From positions 19,532 to 83,531 of the forward strand of contig NZ_BAEE01000067.1 of the NCBI RefSeq assembly GCF_000241265.1: DNA of 64,000 nucleotides, written 5' to 3'. The notes beneath the pieces were generated by a model that ran no database searches, was not told the DNA's origin, and was given only the letters and a program-made list of their open reading frames with translations. Source of the stretch: Gordonia araii NBRC 100433 (GTDB taxonomy: Bacteria; Actinomycetota; Actinomycetes; Mycobacteriales; Mycobacteriaceae). How positions within the stretch are numbered: the first letter of the stretch is position 1; each line of letters opens with the position of its first letter. This document shows positions 7,342 to 15,391 of the stretch, in pieces. The position numbers were made by a program, and so were the translations under genes.

Positions 7342-8169
7342 ATGGAGATCATTGATGTCTGGGCTCAGCATCCGACGCGGCGATTCATCGAGCAGCCCTT
7401 CTTGGCGACCTTGGCCAGGTGGACCGGGCAGGATTTCGCAGCGACCGAATTCCCCTACGAGCTGACCGCGAGTGCCATGACCGACGGCGGAGTCAGCCGG
7501 GCACTGCTCTCCGCGTGGGAGGGGCCCCAAGGCTCGCTCGTGGCCAACGACGAGGTCGCCGAGGCGATCGACGGTCTGGCCGGCGCAGAGCGGCCGGGTG
7601 CCTATCGCGGTCTCGCGTCGGTCGATATCCGGAACCCCGTCGCCGCCGTGCGGGAGATCAGGCGCTGCGTCGACGAACTGGGATTCGTCGGCGTGCGCAT
7701 CGTGCCGTGGCTGTGGAATCTGCCGCCGAACGACCGTCGGTTCTACCCGGTTTACGTCGCCTGCGTCGAACTGGGAGTCCCGCTGTGCACCCAGATCGGG
7801 CACACCGGGCCGCTCTGCCCGTCTGAGCCCGGTCGGCCGATTCCCTACCTCGACGAGGTTCTGCTGGACTTTCCGGACCTCGTCGTCGTGGGCGGCCACG
7901 TCGGTTATCCGTGGATCGACGAGGTGCTGTCGCTGGCGCACAAGTATCCCAACTTCTACGTCGACACCTCGGCGTACGCGGTGCATCGATTGCCGGCGGC
8001 CCTCGTCGAGTACATGAGAGGAAGCGGCCGGTCGCGAGTCATGTTCGGGACGAACTGGCCGATGATGACGCCGGCGAGGGCGCTCGCGCGATTCGACGAA
8101 CTGGGGCTCGACGACGAGGCGGCCGCGTTGTTCCTGGGCGGGAACGCCGCCCGCGTCTTCGGTCTCTGA
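7342..8169 (+). CDS. Amidohydrolase-2 family protein
   Basis: A 275-residue TIM-barrel protein of PF04909, the group of ACMSD and gamma-resorcylate decarboxylase. It starts MEIIDVWAQHP, where the usual D-x-H-x-H metal motif is replaced by D-x-W-x-Q-H. QIGHTGPL and GGHVGYPW provide the later histidines. The normal FGSDWP aspartate is Asn here (FGTNWPM). ATG 7342 has a GAGGTGG ribosome site; GTG 7327 is in frame but sits inside the operator. It is divergent from MarR. Decarboxylase or hydrolase activity on an aromatic or lactone substrate is possible, but the altered metal ligands make the reaction uncertain. Confidence 0.78.
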   Translation: MEIIDVWAQHPTRRFIEQPFLATLARWTGQDFAATEFPYELTASAMTDGGVSRALLSAWEGPQGSLVANDEVAEAIDGLAGAERPGAYRGLASVDIRNPVAAVREIRRCVDELGFVGVRIVPWLWNLPPNDRRFYPVYVACVELGVPLCTQIGHTGPLCPSEPGRPIPYLDEVLLDFPDLVVVGGHVGYPWIDEVLSLAHKYPNFYVDTSAYAVHRLPAALVEYMRGSGRSRVMFGTNWPMMTPARALARFDELGLDDEAAALFLGGNAARVFGL

Positions 8170-8170
8170 A

Positions 8171-8289
8171 GGCACGGTCGGCGAGATTCTGGGCACGGTC
8201 GGCGAGATTCTGGGCACGGTCGGCGAGATATTGGGCACGGTCGGCGAGAAAGTGGGCACGGTCGGCGAGATATTGGGCACAGTCGCGGG
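8171..8289. repeat. Tandem 21-bp repeat array, locus A
   Basis: Five full units (starting at 8171, 8192, 8213, 8234 and 8255) and one degenerate partial unit at 8276. On the minus strand each unit contains the core GCCGACCGTGCCCA followed by a variable AATCTC-like stretch. It fills the space between the amidohydrolase stop and the operator of the esterase gene. The same 21-bp unit occurs at 18943 and 44264. No spacers separate the units, so this is not a CRISPR array. Confidence 0.92.
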
Positions 8290-8294
8290 ATGAT

Positions 8295-8316
8295 TGAGTG
8301 AACGAATGTACACTCA
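8295..8316. promoter_or_regulatory. Operator and -10 element of the esterase gene
   Basis: The dyad TGAGTG-N10-CACTCA contains AGTGAACGAATGTACACT, which is almost identical to the site at 62080-62097 in the desaturase/TetR region. A -10-like TACACT (8309-8314) lies within it, eight bases before the ATG at 8323. That spacing suggests a leaderless transcript that a TetR-type protein could block. Confidence 0.6.
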
Positions 8317-8322
8317 GTTCTC

Positions 8323-9669
8323 ATGACCACAGTTGATCGCCGAGTCGGTGCTGTTGAGCGCCGCACCGAGGTTGTCGAACGCCGTGCCGAGGTTGTCGGA
8401 CATCGCACCGAGGTTTTCGAACGTCGCACCGAGGTCGTGGAACGTCGCACCGAGGTGCGTGCGCTCTCCGAGCTCGGGCTGACCGAGCTCGGCAAGGCGT
8501 CGACCGGGATCCACGAGACCCACCGCGCCGTGTCCGATCGGATCTTCGGCGCCGTGCGCTGGGGCGTCGGTCCCGCGGTGGCCCCGGTCAAGGCCGTGCA
8601 CGACGCCATCACCGACGGCGTCTACCTGGTCGTCGCCGAATCAATGGCCACCGCGGGCAAGGTCGGCGGACTGGCCGGCGACCTGCCGCTGAAGCGGTCG
8701 CCGTCGACGACGAAAGCGGGTGCGGCGATCATCGCCGCGCTCAACGGCCTCATCGGCGACGAACTCGACGCGCGCCAATCACCGCTCGCCGACCCGATGT
8801 CGGTCCGCGTCGGCGGACGGCCGGTCCCGCTGACCGGCGACGGCATCGCCGCGGCGTTCCCCGGGGCGACGGGCCGGATCGTCGTCGCGCTGCACGGCCT
8901 GGTCGAGACCGAGTACTCGTGGTCGATCGGTGAGGCGGAACCCTATGCCCCGCGACTCGCGCGCGAGGGCGTCACCACCGTCTTCCTCCGCTACAACACC
9001 GGGCGCCGCATCTCCACCAACGGCCGCGACCTCGCCGAACTGCTCGACGAACTCGTCCGCCGATGGCCGGTCCCGGTCGAGAGCATCGGCCTGCTCGGGC
9101 ACTCGATGGGCGGTCTGGTCGCGCGCAGCGCGGCGCACTACGGGCGGCAGGCCGGTCACGGCTGGGTCGCCAAGGTGACCGCCAGCGTCTCGCTGGGCAC
9201 CCCGCACCTCGGCGCTCCGCTGGAGAGCCTCGCGCACCACGGCAGTGCCGGGCTGATGCGCCTGCCCGAGACCAAGGCGTTCGGCCGGCTGCTGCGGCGC
9301 CGCAGCGGTGGTATCCGCGACCTGCGTGCCGGGTCGATCGTCGACGAGGACTGGACCGGCCGCGATCCCGACGACCTGGCCCGGGCCGCGGCGTCGGAGG
9401 TCGAACTGCTGCCCGGCGCCGAGCACTACTTCGTCTCGGCGACGGTCACCCGCAGTCCCCGGAATCCGCTGGCGCGGATCATCGGCGACGGCCTCGTGCT
9501 CCACCACAGTGCGAGCGGCGAGAACTCCACGCGGCGCATCGGCTTCGATCCGGCCAACGGGCTGCACCTGAACAAGTCGAACCACTTCACGCTGCTCAAC
9601 GATCCGCGCGTCGCCGAACGGCTGGTCGCCTGGTTCGCGAATCCCGAGCGCGAAGTGCCGAGGCCCTGA
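8323..9669 (+). CDS. Esterase/lipase with heptad-repeat N-terminus
   Basis: A 448-residue alpha/beta hydrolase. Residues 4-45 are six imperfect seven-residue repeats of the type ERRTEVV, encoded by 21-bp DNA repeats. A linker follows and then the hydrolase domain, with HGLVE at 191, the nucleophile elbow GHSMGG at 259-264 (Ser261) and SLGTPHLGAP after it. No signal peptide or membrane segment is visible. The pattern fits PGAP1-like/triacylglycerol lipase proteins common in actinobacteria. The ATG at 8323 lacks a ribosome site but fits a leaderless start below the -10 element. The repeat region may form a coiled coil or amphipathic surface; its role is unknown. The shared operator links it to fatty-acid desaturation. 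Confidence 0.78.
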   Translation: MTTVDRRVGAVERRTEVVERRAEVVGHRTEVFERRTEVVERRTEVRALSELGLTELGKASTGIHETHRAVSDRIFGAVRWGVGPAVAPVKAVHDAITDGVYLVVAESMATAGKVGGLAGDLPLKRSPSTTKAGAAIIAALNGLIGDELDARQSPLADPMSVRVGGRPVPLTGDGIAAAFPGATGRIVVALHGLVETEYSWSIGEAEPYAPRLAREGVTTVFLRYNTGRRISTNGRDLAELLDELVRRWPVPVESIGLLGHSMGGLVARSAAHYGRQAGHGWVAKVTASVSLGTPHLGAPLESLAHHGSAGLMRLPETKAFGRLLRRRSGGIRDLRAGSIVDEDWTGRDPDDLARAAASEVELLPGAEHYFVSATVTRSPRNPLARIIGDGLVLHHSASGENSTRRIGFDPANGLHLNKSNHFTLLNDPRVAERLVAWFANPEREVPRP

Positions 9670-9704
9670 TCCACCGGGCGACACCTGCGCTCGGCACTTT
9701 CGAG

Positions 9705-10976
9705 TCAGCCGCCGAATAGCAGGTACAGCCCGGTGAACGTGTAGCCGACCATCAGCAGCATCAGCGCGAGCTGACCGGTCAGGTGGTGCCGGCGCGGAAG
9801 GATGCGCAGCGCCGCGTCGTGAGCGGCCACGACGGCCAGCAGGTGCCCGACGATGATGGCGGCGACGGCGGTGACCGACAGCGCCGTCGGGTGGTCGGTG
9901 AACGGCGTCCAGGTGGCGGGTTCGCTCAGTCCGAGCGCTCGCAGCCAGGCGTGCAGCGTCGCCTGCCCGTCCTCGACGAAGTACTTCGCGTAGTGCGCGA
10001 TCAGATAGCCGACGGCAATCGGGATCAGCGTGTGCGCCATCTTGCCCGGGATCGCGAGGCGCTGGGTACGAGTCACCCCGCCGGTCGCCATCGTCGCCGC
10101 GCAGAACGTCGCCCCGACGAGCAGGATGAACCCGAGCATGATCGCGCTGCGAACCGCGACGCCGTCGGCGTCGTGGGTGGCCGACCAGGCGTCGAAGGCG
10201 GTGGAGCCCAGCAGCACGGCGATCACCGCGACGGCGCCGGGTCCGGTGGCGTAAGTCGAGAGTCCGCGCAACGGGTTGCGCAGCACCAGCTGGCGCGACG
10301 ACGCGTCACGGGCGAGCGGGCTCATCGTCGCGATCACCGTGCTGTACACCTCGAACGGCTCGGCCTGGGCGAACCAGCGCGAGCCGAACACCACGGCGCC
10401 CGCCCCGGTGATCGCGAGATAGACCGCGCACCACCAGAAGACCGCGGCGAACCCCTTCTCGACGACCGCGAGTTCCAGCCAGACGAAGGCGAACAGCCCG
10501 ATCGCGGCGGGCCATCGACCGAGCGCCCGCGGATAGTCGAGCAATCCTCGCTCGGGCGGGCGGCCCAGCGCCGCGCACGCCCAGCGATGCAGCGTGCGCA
10601 CCGGTGAGAGGTAGCGGCCGACGGGGCCGAACAGCAGAGACGCCGGGACGAGTCCCACCCACAGCCAGATGAAGAACGTTCCGACGAGGGGATTCTCGTG
10701 CTCGTCGCGGGCGAGGAACCCCACCAGCAGTGACGCGACGGTCAAGATGACGCCGATGGCTCCGAGGAGTTCGCGCAGCCCCCGCGAGTCGGCGAATCGC
10801 GTCAACCGGGGGAGAACCGCGATGTGCTTATCCGGACTCAGCCGGGGGGTCTTCCAGGCGAAGGCCAGGACCAGGAAGGAGATGGCCAGCGCCCAGGAGC
10901 CGCCGATGAGCGCGTACGTGATGTCGACCGGGAACGCGGCCGCCTCACCGGTCCCGTGTGCGAGAACGATCGTCAT
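9705..10976 (-). CDS. Multi-pass membrane protein of unknown function
   Basis: A 423-residue integral membrane protein with about ten hydrophobic segments spread over the whole length. Recognisable features are an N-terminal histidine (VLAHGTGEAA) and a late SVTAVAAIIVGHLLAVVAAH stretch with His residues in membrane segments. Relatives in actinobacteria are sometimes labelled fenitrothion hydrolase; I recall that label but do not consider it functional evidence. The gene overlaps the 64-codon gene upstream by an ATGA junction, so translation is coupled. It is the last of a three-gene operon of membrane proteins. Confidence 0.72.
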   Translation of the reverse strand: MTIVLAHGTGEAAAFPVDITYALIGGSWALAISFLVLAFAWKTPRLSPDKHIAVLPRLTRFADSRGLRELLGAIGVILTVASLLVGFLARDEHENPLVGTFFIWLWVGLVPASLLFGPVGRYLSPVRTLHRWACAALGRPPERGLLDYPRALGRWPAAIGLFAFVWLELAVVEKGFAAVFWWCAVYLAITGAGAVVFGSRWFAQAEPFEVYSTVIATMSPLARDASSRQLVLRNPLRGLSTYATGPGAVAVIAVLLGSTAFDAWSATHDADGVAVRSAIMLGFILLVGATFCAATMATGGVTRTQRLAIPGKMAHTLIPIAVGYLIAHYAKYFVEDGQATLHAWLRALGLSEPATWTPFTDHPTALSVTAVAAIIVGHLLAVVAAHDAALRILPRRHHLTGQLALMLLMVGYTFTGLYLLFGG

Positions 10977-11167
10977 CGCGGGCCGGTGTCCTCGTCGCCG
11001 TCGAGGAATTCGTCGTCGGCCAGGAAGGCCTCTTCCTCGTCATCGTGGTCGTCGCGCCGACGGTCGCGCACGACCATCGCCACGATCACTCCGACGACGA
11101 TGAACGCCGGGACGAAGGCGGGCACCGCGGTGATCAGTGGGTGATCGGCCAGGTAGACAGTCGTCAT
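10973..11167 (-). CDS. Small single-pass membrane protein
   Basis: A 64-residue protein with one membrane span (about residues 12-33, FVPAFIVVGVIVAMVV) followed by an Arg pair and a very acidic tail (DDHDDEEE). It lies between two larger membrane-protein genes, 9 bases after the upstream one and overlapping the downstream start by ATGA. The position and topology suggest an accessory subunit of the complex these three genes may encode. Function unknown. Confidence 0.7.
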   Translation of the reverse strand: MTTVYLADHPLITAVPAFVPAFIVVGVIVAMVVRDRRRDDHDDEEEAFLADDEFLDGDEDTGPR

Positions 11168-11176
11168 GCCCGGCCG

Positions 11177-13153
11177 CTACGCGTCGACGGATTCCGGCTC
11201 GGACGTGCCGGCCGCCTTGCGCTTGCCCTGGAACTTCAGCGGAGCCTGGTCCTCCCGAGGGAAGTAGGCCGCGTTGATGCGCGCCGCGCCCCAGCTGAGA
11301 ATCCAGACCAAGGCGATCGTCATCGCCGCGACGAGCCAGGTGGCGGCCGAGAACAGCCAATCCGGATGGTCGAACTTGCGCTCCCGCTGCAGCACCTCGA
11401 TCTCACGTCCGAACGGACGGACGATGTGCGGTGTCGCACTCACCTCGGGAGCGCCGATGCCGGGGTCGGCGGCCATGAAGACCGGGATGGCCGTCATGGT
11501 CTTGCCGTCCTGCACGCGCAGCACCGTCTTCCAGGTGCCGTCGACGGGCACCGGCTTGGTGGACCGGTATTGGCCGGGCCCGACCTTCTCCAGACGGTCG
11601 ATGACCAGGCCGCGCAACGTGTCGCCGCCGCCCTGCCAGGCGAGGATGGTGACCCAGTCGGGGTCGTCGCTGACCAGGGTGGCCGGCTGGATCTGCACGT
11701 CGGCGGTCACCATGCGGAAACCGTCGACCTTCGGCGCCTCGGTGAGGTGGATGGTCGCCGATGCGTTCTGCGGCACGTTAATGCTCAGGCTCCACAACGC
11801 CGAGCCGGCGATGACGAGGATCATCGCGACGACGATGGAGCGTCGCACGGCCGGGCGGGGCAGCGGCCGCGGTTGCAGCGCGCGGACGAAGAGCCCGGCG
11901 GTGAGACCGACGGCGACACCGACCGGAATGCCGACCGCGAGCAACGACGGCCACAGGCTCGACGGCCACGGGATGACGAACATCGACCCGACCCACAGCG
12001 ACTCGCCATAGACGCCGACGGTTGCGCCGGCCAATCCGGCGACGGCGCCGAACGCGAGGGCGTTCTCCCGCAGGCGGGGGATCAGCGCCAGCAGCTCGAC
12101 GACGACGGCGATGGCGAGGTAGAGCGGGAAGGTGTTGGTCGGCTCGCCCAGGATGGGGCCGACGAAGACCGCGACGATGGTGCGGATGAGCGCGGCGAAG
12201 GCCACGGCGATGAACGTCGCACCCACGCCGGCCCAGAGGCGGGCGACGACGCAGCCGAAGACACCGGCCGCGATGATGAGCATCGGCTGGAAGACGAGGC
12301 GGAACTGCTCGACGCCGAAGTCGAACTCCACCTGGAACACCGAAAGGCCGATGAGCAGCCCGCCGCAGGCGATGCCCTGGGCCACCTTCGTCATGAACGG
12401 GCCCGAGATCCACGCGGGGATCTGCCAGCCGAACAGTTTCGCGGGCTCGCCGGTCGGCACCTGGTTGCGTTGCTTGCTCCGGGTAGCGGCCAGGTAGCCC
12501 TCGTGCATGAGGAGGATGACGGCGATCAGGGAGAAGCCGGCACCGCCGATCAGCATGAGATGCGTCGGACCCCACAGCGTGACGTCCTGGCCGAAGATGC
12601 GGTGCCAGATGTCGTCGAGCGGGAACCCGACCAGGGCGTAGACGCCGCAGGCGGCCAGCAGGATGCCGGCGGTCGGGCTGTACCAGTCACGGGTGATCCG
12701 GACCGCGGCCATGCCCGGTTTGGCGACGGAGCGGTCGTCGTTGCGCGGCAGGATCATCGCCAGCGCGCCCGCGATGAACAGGAAGAACAGGCCGACGAGG
12801 ATGAAGTAGTGCGCCGGGTTGGCCAGCGGTCCGTCGTCGCGACCGCGACCGATGTGCAGGCTGACATCCCAGATGAAGCCGAGGAAGGCGGTCAGGATGG
12901 TGGTCACGAAGAGGAACAACGGGATCACCGACCAGGTCGGGCGCTCGCCGATGCGGCCGAGCCAGCCGGCCCAGTTCTGCAGCCAGTCCGACTTGTAGGT
13001 GCGGTGCCGGTACGCGATCCACAACAGCACGACCGAGATGACGGCGGTCGCGGCGGTCATGGCGAAGACTTGGTCCAATGCTGCGCCGCCGCCCTCGTCG
13101 GCGGCAAGGTTCGCCGCCTGGGCGATCGCCGTGTTCATCTCGGTAGTCTGCAT
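11177..13153 (-). CDS. Large polytopic membrane protein with C-terminal extracytoplasmic domain
   Basis: A 658-residue protein. The N-terminal two thirds contain about twelve membrane segments. A beta-rich domain (roughly residues 455-600, with VPVDGTWKTVLRV and TMTAIPVFMAADP) probably lies outside, and a last membrane span and basic tail follow. His residues recur near membrane borders (SLHIGRG, NPAHYFI, PTHLMLI), which might bind metal. ATG 13153 is chosen as the first start after the operator-like dyad; ATG 13138 is an alternative. It heads the operon with the two membrane genes downstream. The external domain resembles CopC/YtkA-type beta sandwiches only in outline. Function unknown. Confidence 0.72.
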   Translation of the reverse strand: MQTTEMNTAIAQAANLAADEGGGAALDQVFAMTAATAVISVVLLWIAYRHRTYKSDWLQNWAGWLGRIGERPTWSVIPLFLFVTTILTAFLGFIWDVSLHIGRGRDDGPLANPAHYFILVGLFFLFIAGALAMILPRNDDRSVAKPGMAAVRITRDWYSPTAGILLAACGVYALVGFPLDDIWHRIFGQDVTLWGPTHLMLIGGAGFSLIAVILLMHEGYLAATRSKQRNQVPTGEPAKLFGWQIPAWISGPFMTKVAQGIACGGLLIGLSVFQVEFDFGVEQFRLVFQPMLIIAAGVFGCVVARLWAGVGATFIAVAFAALIRTIVAVFVGPILGEPTNTFPLYLAIAVVVELLALIPRLRENALAFGAVAGLAGATVGVYGESLWVGSMFVIPWPSSLWPSLLAVGIPVGVAVGLTAGLFVRALQPRPLPRPAVRRSIVVAMILVIAGSALWSLSINVPQNASATIHLTEAPKVDGFRMVTADVQIQPATLVSDDPDWVTILAWQGGGDTLRGLVIDRLEKVGPGQYRSTKPVPVDGTWKTVLRVQDGKTMTAIPVFMAADPGIGAPEVSATPHIVRPFGREIEVLQRERKFDHPDWLFSAATWLVAAMTIALVWILSWGAARINAAYFPREDQAPLKFQGKRKAAGTSEPESVDA

Positions 13154-13185
13154 TGGCAGAGTATGGCACGCGGCCGACTCGTATG

Positions 13186-13199
13186 ACAATGAGCATTGT
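13186..13199. promoter_or_regulatory. Perfect dyad ACAATG-AG-CATTGT
   Basis: This 14-bp dyad lies 33 bases upstream of the membrane-protein operon and also upstream of the divergent hydrolase gene at 13282. With its flanks (TGACAAT...ATTGTAA) it is AT-rich against a GC-rich background, as metal-sensor or GntR sites often are. The binding protein is unknown. Confidence 0.45.
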
Positions 13200-13281
13200 A
13201 AAGGTCCGTTGGCCGTCACTGACGTCAACGCGTCGCTACGCATCGGAAGGCCTATGCCGCATGGTCGGTAGGGTGTGCTCC

Positions 13282-14286
13282 ATGTCTTCCATCATGACCT
13301 CGGTCGCCAACGGTGTAGGCGAAATCGTGCTGAATCGTCCGAAAGCCCTCAACGCCCTCGACCAAGCGATGATCGACGACATGACTCCCGTGCTGCGGGA
13401 CTGGGCCGACGATCCCGCCGTCGAGACGGTGCTGGTCACCTCGGGCATCGACCGGGCCTTCTGCGCCGGCGGAGACATCCGCGCGATCCGCGAGGCGGCC
13501 CTGGCCGGCGACGACGCGGCGATCACGCGCTACTTCAGCTCGGAGTACAAGCTCGACCAGCTCATCGCGAACTACCCGAAGCCATACATCGCCCTGATCG
13601 ACGGCGCGGCCATGGGCGGCGGACTGGGCATCAGCGTTCACGGCGAGGTGCGGGTGGTGACCGAGAAGGCGCTCATCGCCATGCCGGAAACGGCGATCGG
13701 CTTCTTCCCCGACATCGGATCGACCTACTTCCTGCCGCGCTTGCCGGTCGGTGTGGGCATGTGGCTGGGCCTCACCGGTGCGCGCATCCGCGGCACCCAG
13801 GCGGTCGACGTCGGGCTGGCCACGCACTCGGTGTCGTCGGCGTCGGTCGGCGACCTGGCCGCGGCGATCCGCGCCGGGACGCCGCTGGGCGAGGCGCTCT
13901 CGGCCGCCGAGCCGGCCCCGCCCGCAGAGGACCTGCCGCTGCGTGCCGTCGCCGACTACTTCGGGGGCGACAACCCGGTGCCGGCGATCGTCGGCGGTCT
14001 GCGCGGCGGCGACGAATGGGCCAAGGCGATGGCCGAACTGATCGACAACTGCTCGCCGACGAGCCTGTTCGTGACGGCTGAGATGATCGCGCGCGGGGCC
14101 CAGAGTTCTCTCGACGAGTGCTTCGACCGCGAGCTGCACGCCGCCGAACAGATCACCGCGACCCCCGACTTCGCCGAAGGCGTGCGCGCGGTCCTCGTCG
14201 ACAAGGACCGCGACCCGTCCTTCTCCCCGGCGTCGATCGACGACGTCGACCCGGCCGTGGTCCGGCGCATCGTCGGCGACAGCTGA
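13282..14286 (+). CDS. 3-hydroxyisobutyryl-CoA hydrolase / enoyl-CoA hydratase family
   Basis: A 334-residue crotonase-fold protein, probably hydrolysing 3-hydroxyisobutyryl-CoA in valine breakdown. FCAGGDIRAI (60-69) and GAAMGGGLGISVHG (108-121) form the oxyanion hole. MPETAIGFFPDIGSTYFLPR supplies Glu136 and Asp144, the pattern seen in hydrolases rather than simple hydratases. The length and C-terminal helical region also fit HIBCH (compare Rv1071c). ATG 13282 is preferred to ATG 13261, but no strong ribosome site separates them. The gene stands alone, divergent from the membrane operon. Confidence 0.87.
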   Translation: MSSIMTSVANGVGEIVLNRPKALNALDQAMIDDMTPVLRDWADDPAVETVLVTSGIDRAFCAGGDIRAIREAALAGDDAAITRYFSSEYKLDQLIANYPKPYIALIDGAAMGGGLGISVHGEVRVVTEKALIAMPETAIGFFPDIGSTYFLPRLPVGVGMWLGLTGARIRGTQAVDVGLATHSVSSASVGDLAAAIRAGTPLGEALSAAEPAPPAEDLPLRAVADYFGGDNPVPAIVGGLRGGDEWAKAMAELIDNCSPTSLFVTAEMIARGAQSSLDECFDRELHAAEQITATPDFAEGVRAVLVDKDRDPSFSPASIDDVDPAVVRRIVGDS

Positions 14287-14293
14287 GTGCGCG

Positions 14294-15391
14294 TCAGGGT
14301 TTGACCTCGAACCATCCCGAGATGTGCGTCGCGTCGGGGTTCGCCGGTGCCGGCGGCGCGGGCCGCCCCGGAGCGGGTGGCGCCGGCTGACCGGGAGCGG
14401 GTGGCGCCGGCTGACCGGGAGCGGGTGGCGCCGGCTGACCGGGGGCAGGCGGTCCGGGCCGTTGCGGCGGAGGCGGCGGATCTTCGGCCTCGTCGTCGGG
14501 ATTGCGGTTGGCGTCATTGGGGGCGAGCGGGTTCTCCCGCATCGGGATCGCGCTTGGGCACGCGAAGTGCCCGGCGGCCCGGGTCGGGGACATCGCGACG
14601 ATCTTGAGCGGACACCCGGTCGCCAGGTAGTACTTGCCGCCCAGCGAGACACCGATGTCGGCGGGGATCGTCTCGACCAGCGGACCGACGCGGGGCTTCT
14701 CCTGCCCGATCGGGGGCAACACCCCGCCGGTCAGTGCGACCGCCGGGAAAGATATCTGTCCGCCCTCGGTCCCGGTGCCGCGGAAGGTGAACAGCAGGCC
14801 GTCGGGCGGAACCTCGGGGGAGGCCGGACCCCACCGTGTCAGTGACACGCATTCGTCGGTGTCCGAGCTCGGCGCTTCCGGGCCCTTAGTCACCGGGACC
14901 ACGGCCCCGCCGTGCCGTGGACTGTGGTGTGCGGGCGGGTAATTGGGGTACTGGGGTGCGAGCGGCGGGTATTGCGGCGCCGGCGGTGCCTGCGGTGCGG
15001 GCGGATACTGCGGGGCAGGCGGAACCTGCGGCGCGGGCGGGTACTGGGGGGCTGGCGCCGGGGGCGGCAGCACGTTCGGCGGCGGGGCGGGCGGCGCGAC
15101 CGGACCCGCTGGCGGCGGTGAACTCGGCGTCGGCTTGGGCTTGGCGCTGCGGTCCTTCGGAATGGCGACGAGCATGGATCCGCGGCTGAAAGTGAGGCGC
15201 GAACCGGACCGGTAGATCCGGCCGTCGCCGGGGATCTCCTGGCATTCGTGCATGGCGACGCGCGGTGAGCCCGCGTTGGCCGCCGACGGCGCGGAACTGG
15301 GCGCCGACGCGTTCTCGTCGGATGAACACGCGGCCACCGTGACGAGCAGCGCGACGGTCAACGCGCCGAGCGCGATCCGAGTCCTGCGCAT
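14294..15391 (-). CDS. Proline-rich lipoprotein
   Basis: A 365-residue exported lipoprotein. The signal ends in a lipobox (TVAAC, Cys near residue 22). Residues about 80-165 are Pro/Ala/Tyr repeats (PPAPQYPPAP) and the C-terminus has four PAPPAPGQ-type repeats encoded by 24-bp DNA repeats near 14371-14443. Between them lies a beta-rich domain with two or more Cys residues (DTDECVS, ATGCPLK, GHFACPS) that may form disulfides. The ATG at 15391 overlaps the prfC stop as ATGA, so it is translated after prfC. Pro-rich stretches suggest it spans the cell-wall layers. Function unknown. Confidence 0.75.
   Translation of the reverse strand: MRRTRIALGALTVALLVTVAACSSDENASAPSSAPSAANAGSPRVAMHECQEIPGDGRIYRSGSRLTFSRGSMLVAIPKDRSAKPKPTPSSPPPAGPVAPPAPPPNVLPPPAPAPQYPPAPQVPPAPQYPPAPQAPPAPQYPPLAPQYPNYPPAHHSPRHGGAVVPVTKGPEAPSSDTDECVSLTRWGPASPEVPPDGLLFTFRGTGTEGGQISFPAVALTGGVLPPIGQEKPRVGPLVETIPADIGVSLGGKYYLATGCPLKIVAMSPTRAAGHFACPSAIPMRENPLAPNDANRNPDDEAEDPPPPPQRPGPPAPGQPAPPAPGQPAPPAPGQPAPPAPGRPAPPAPANPDATHISGWFEVKP

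Noticed and set aside
10958..13186. A 742-codon plus-strand frame over the membrane operon
   Set aside because: Its composition (Arg, Asp, Gly, His runs) is typical of a shadow, and the minus-strand membrane proteins are convincing.
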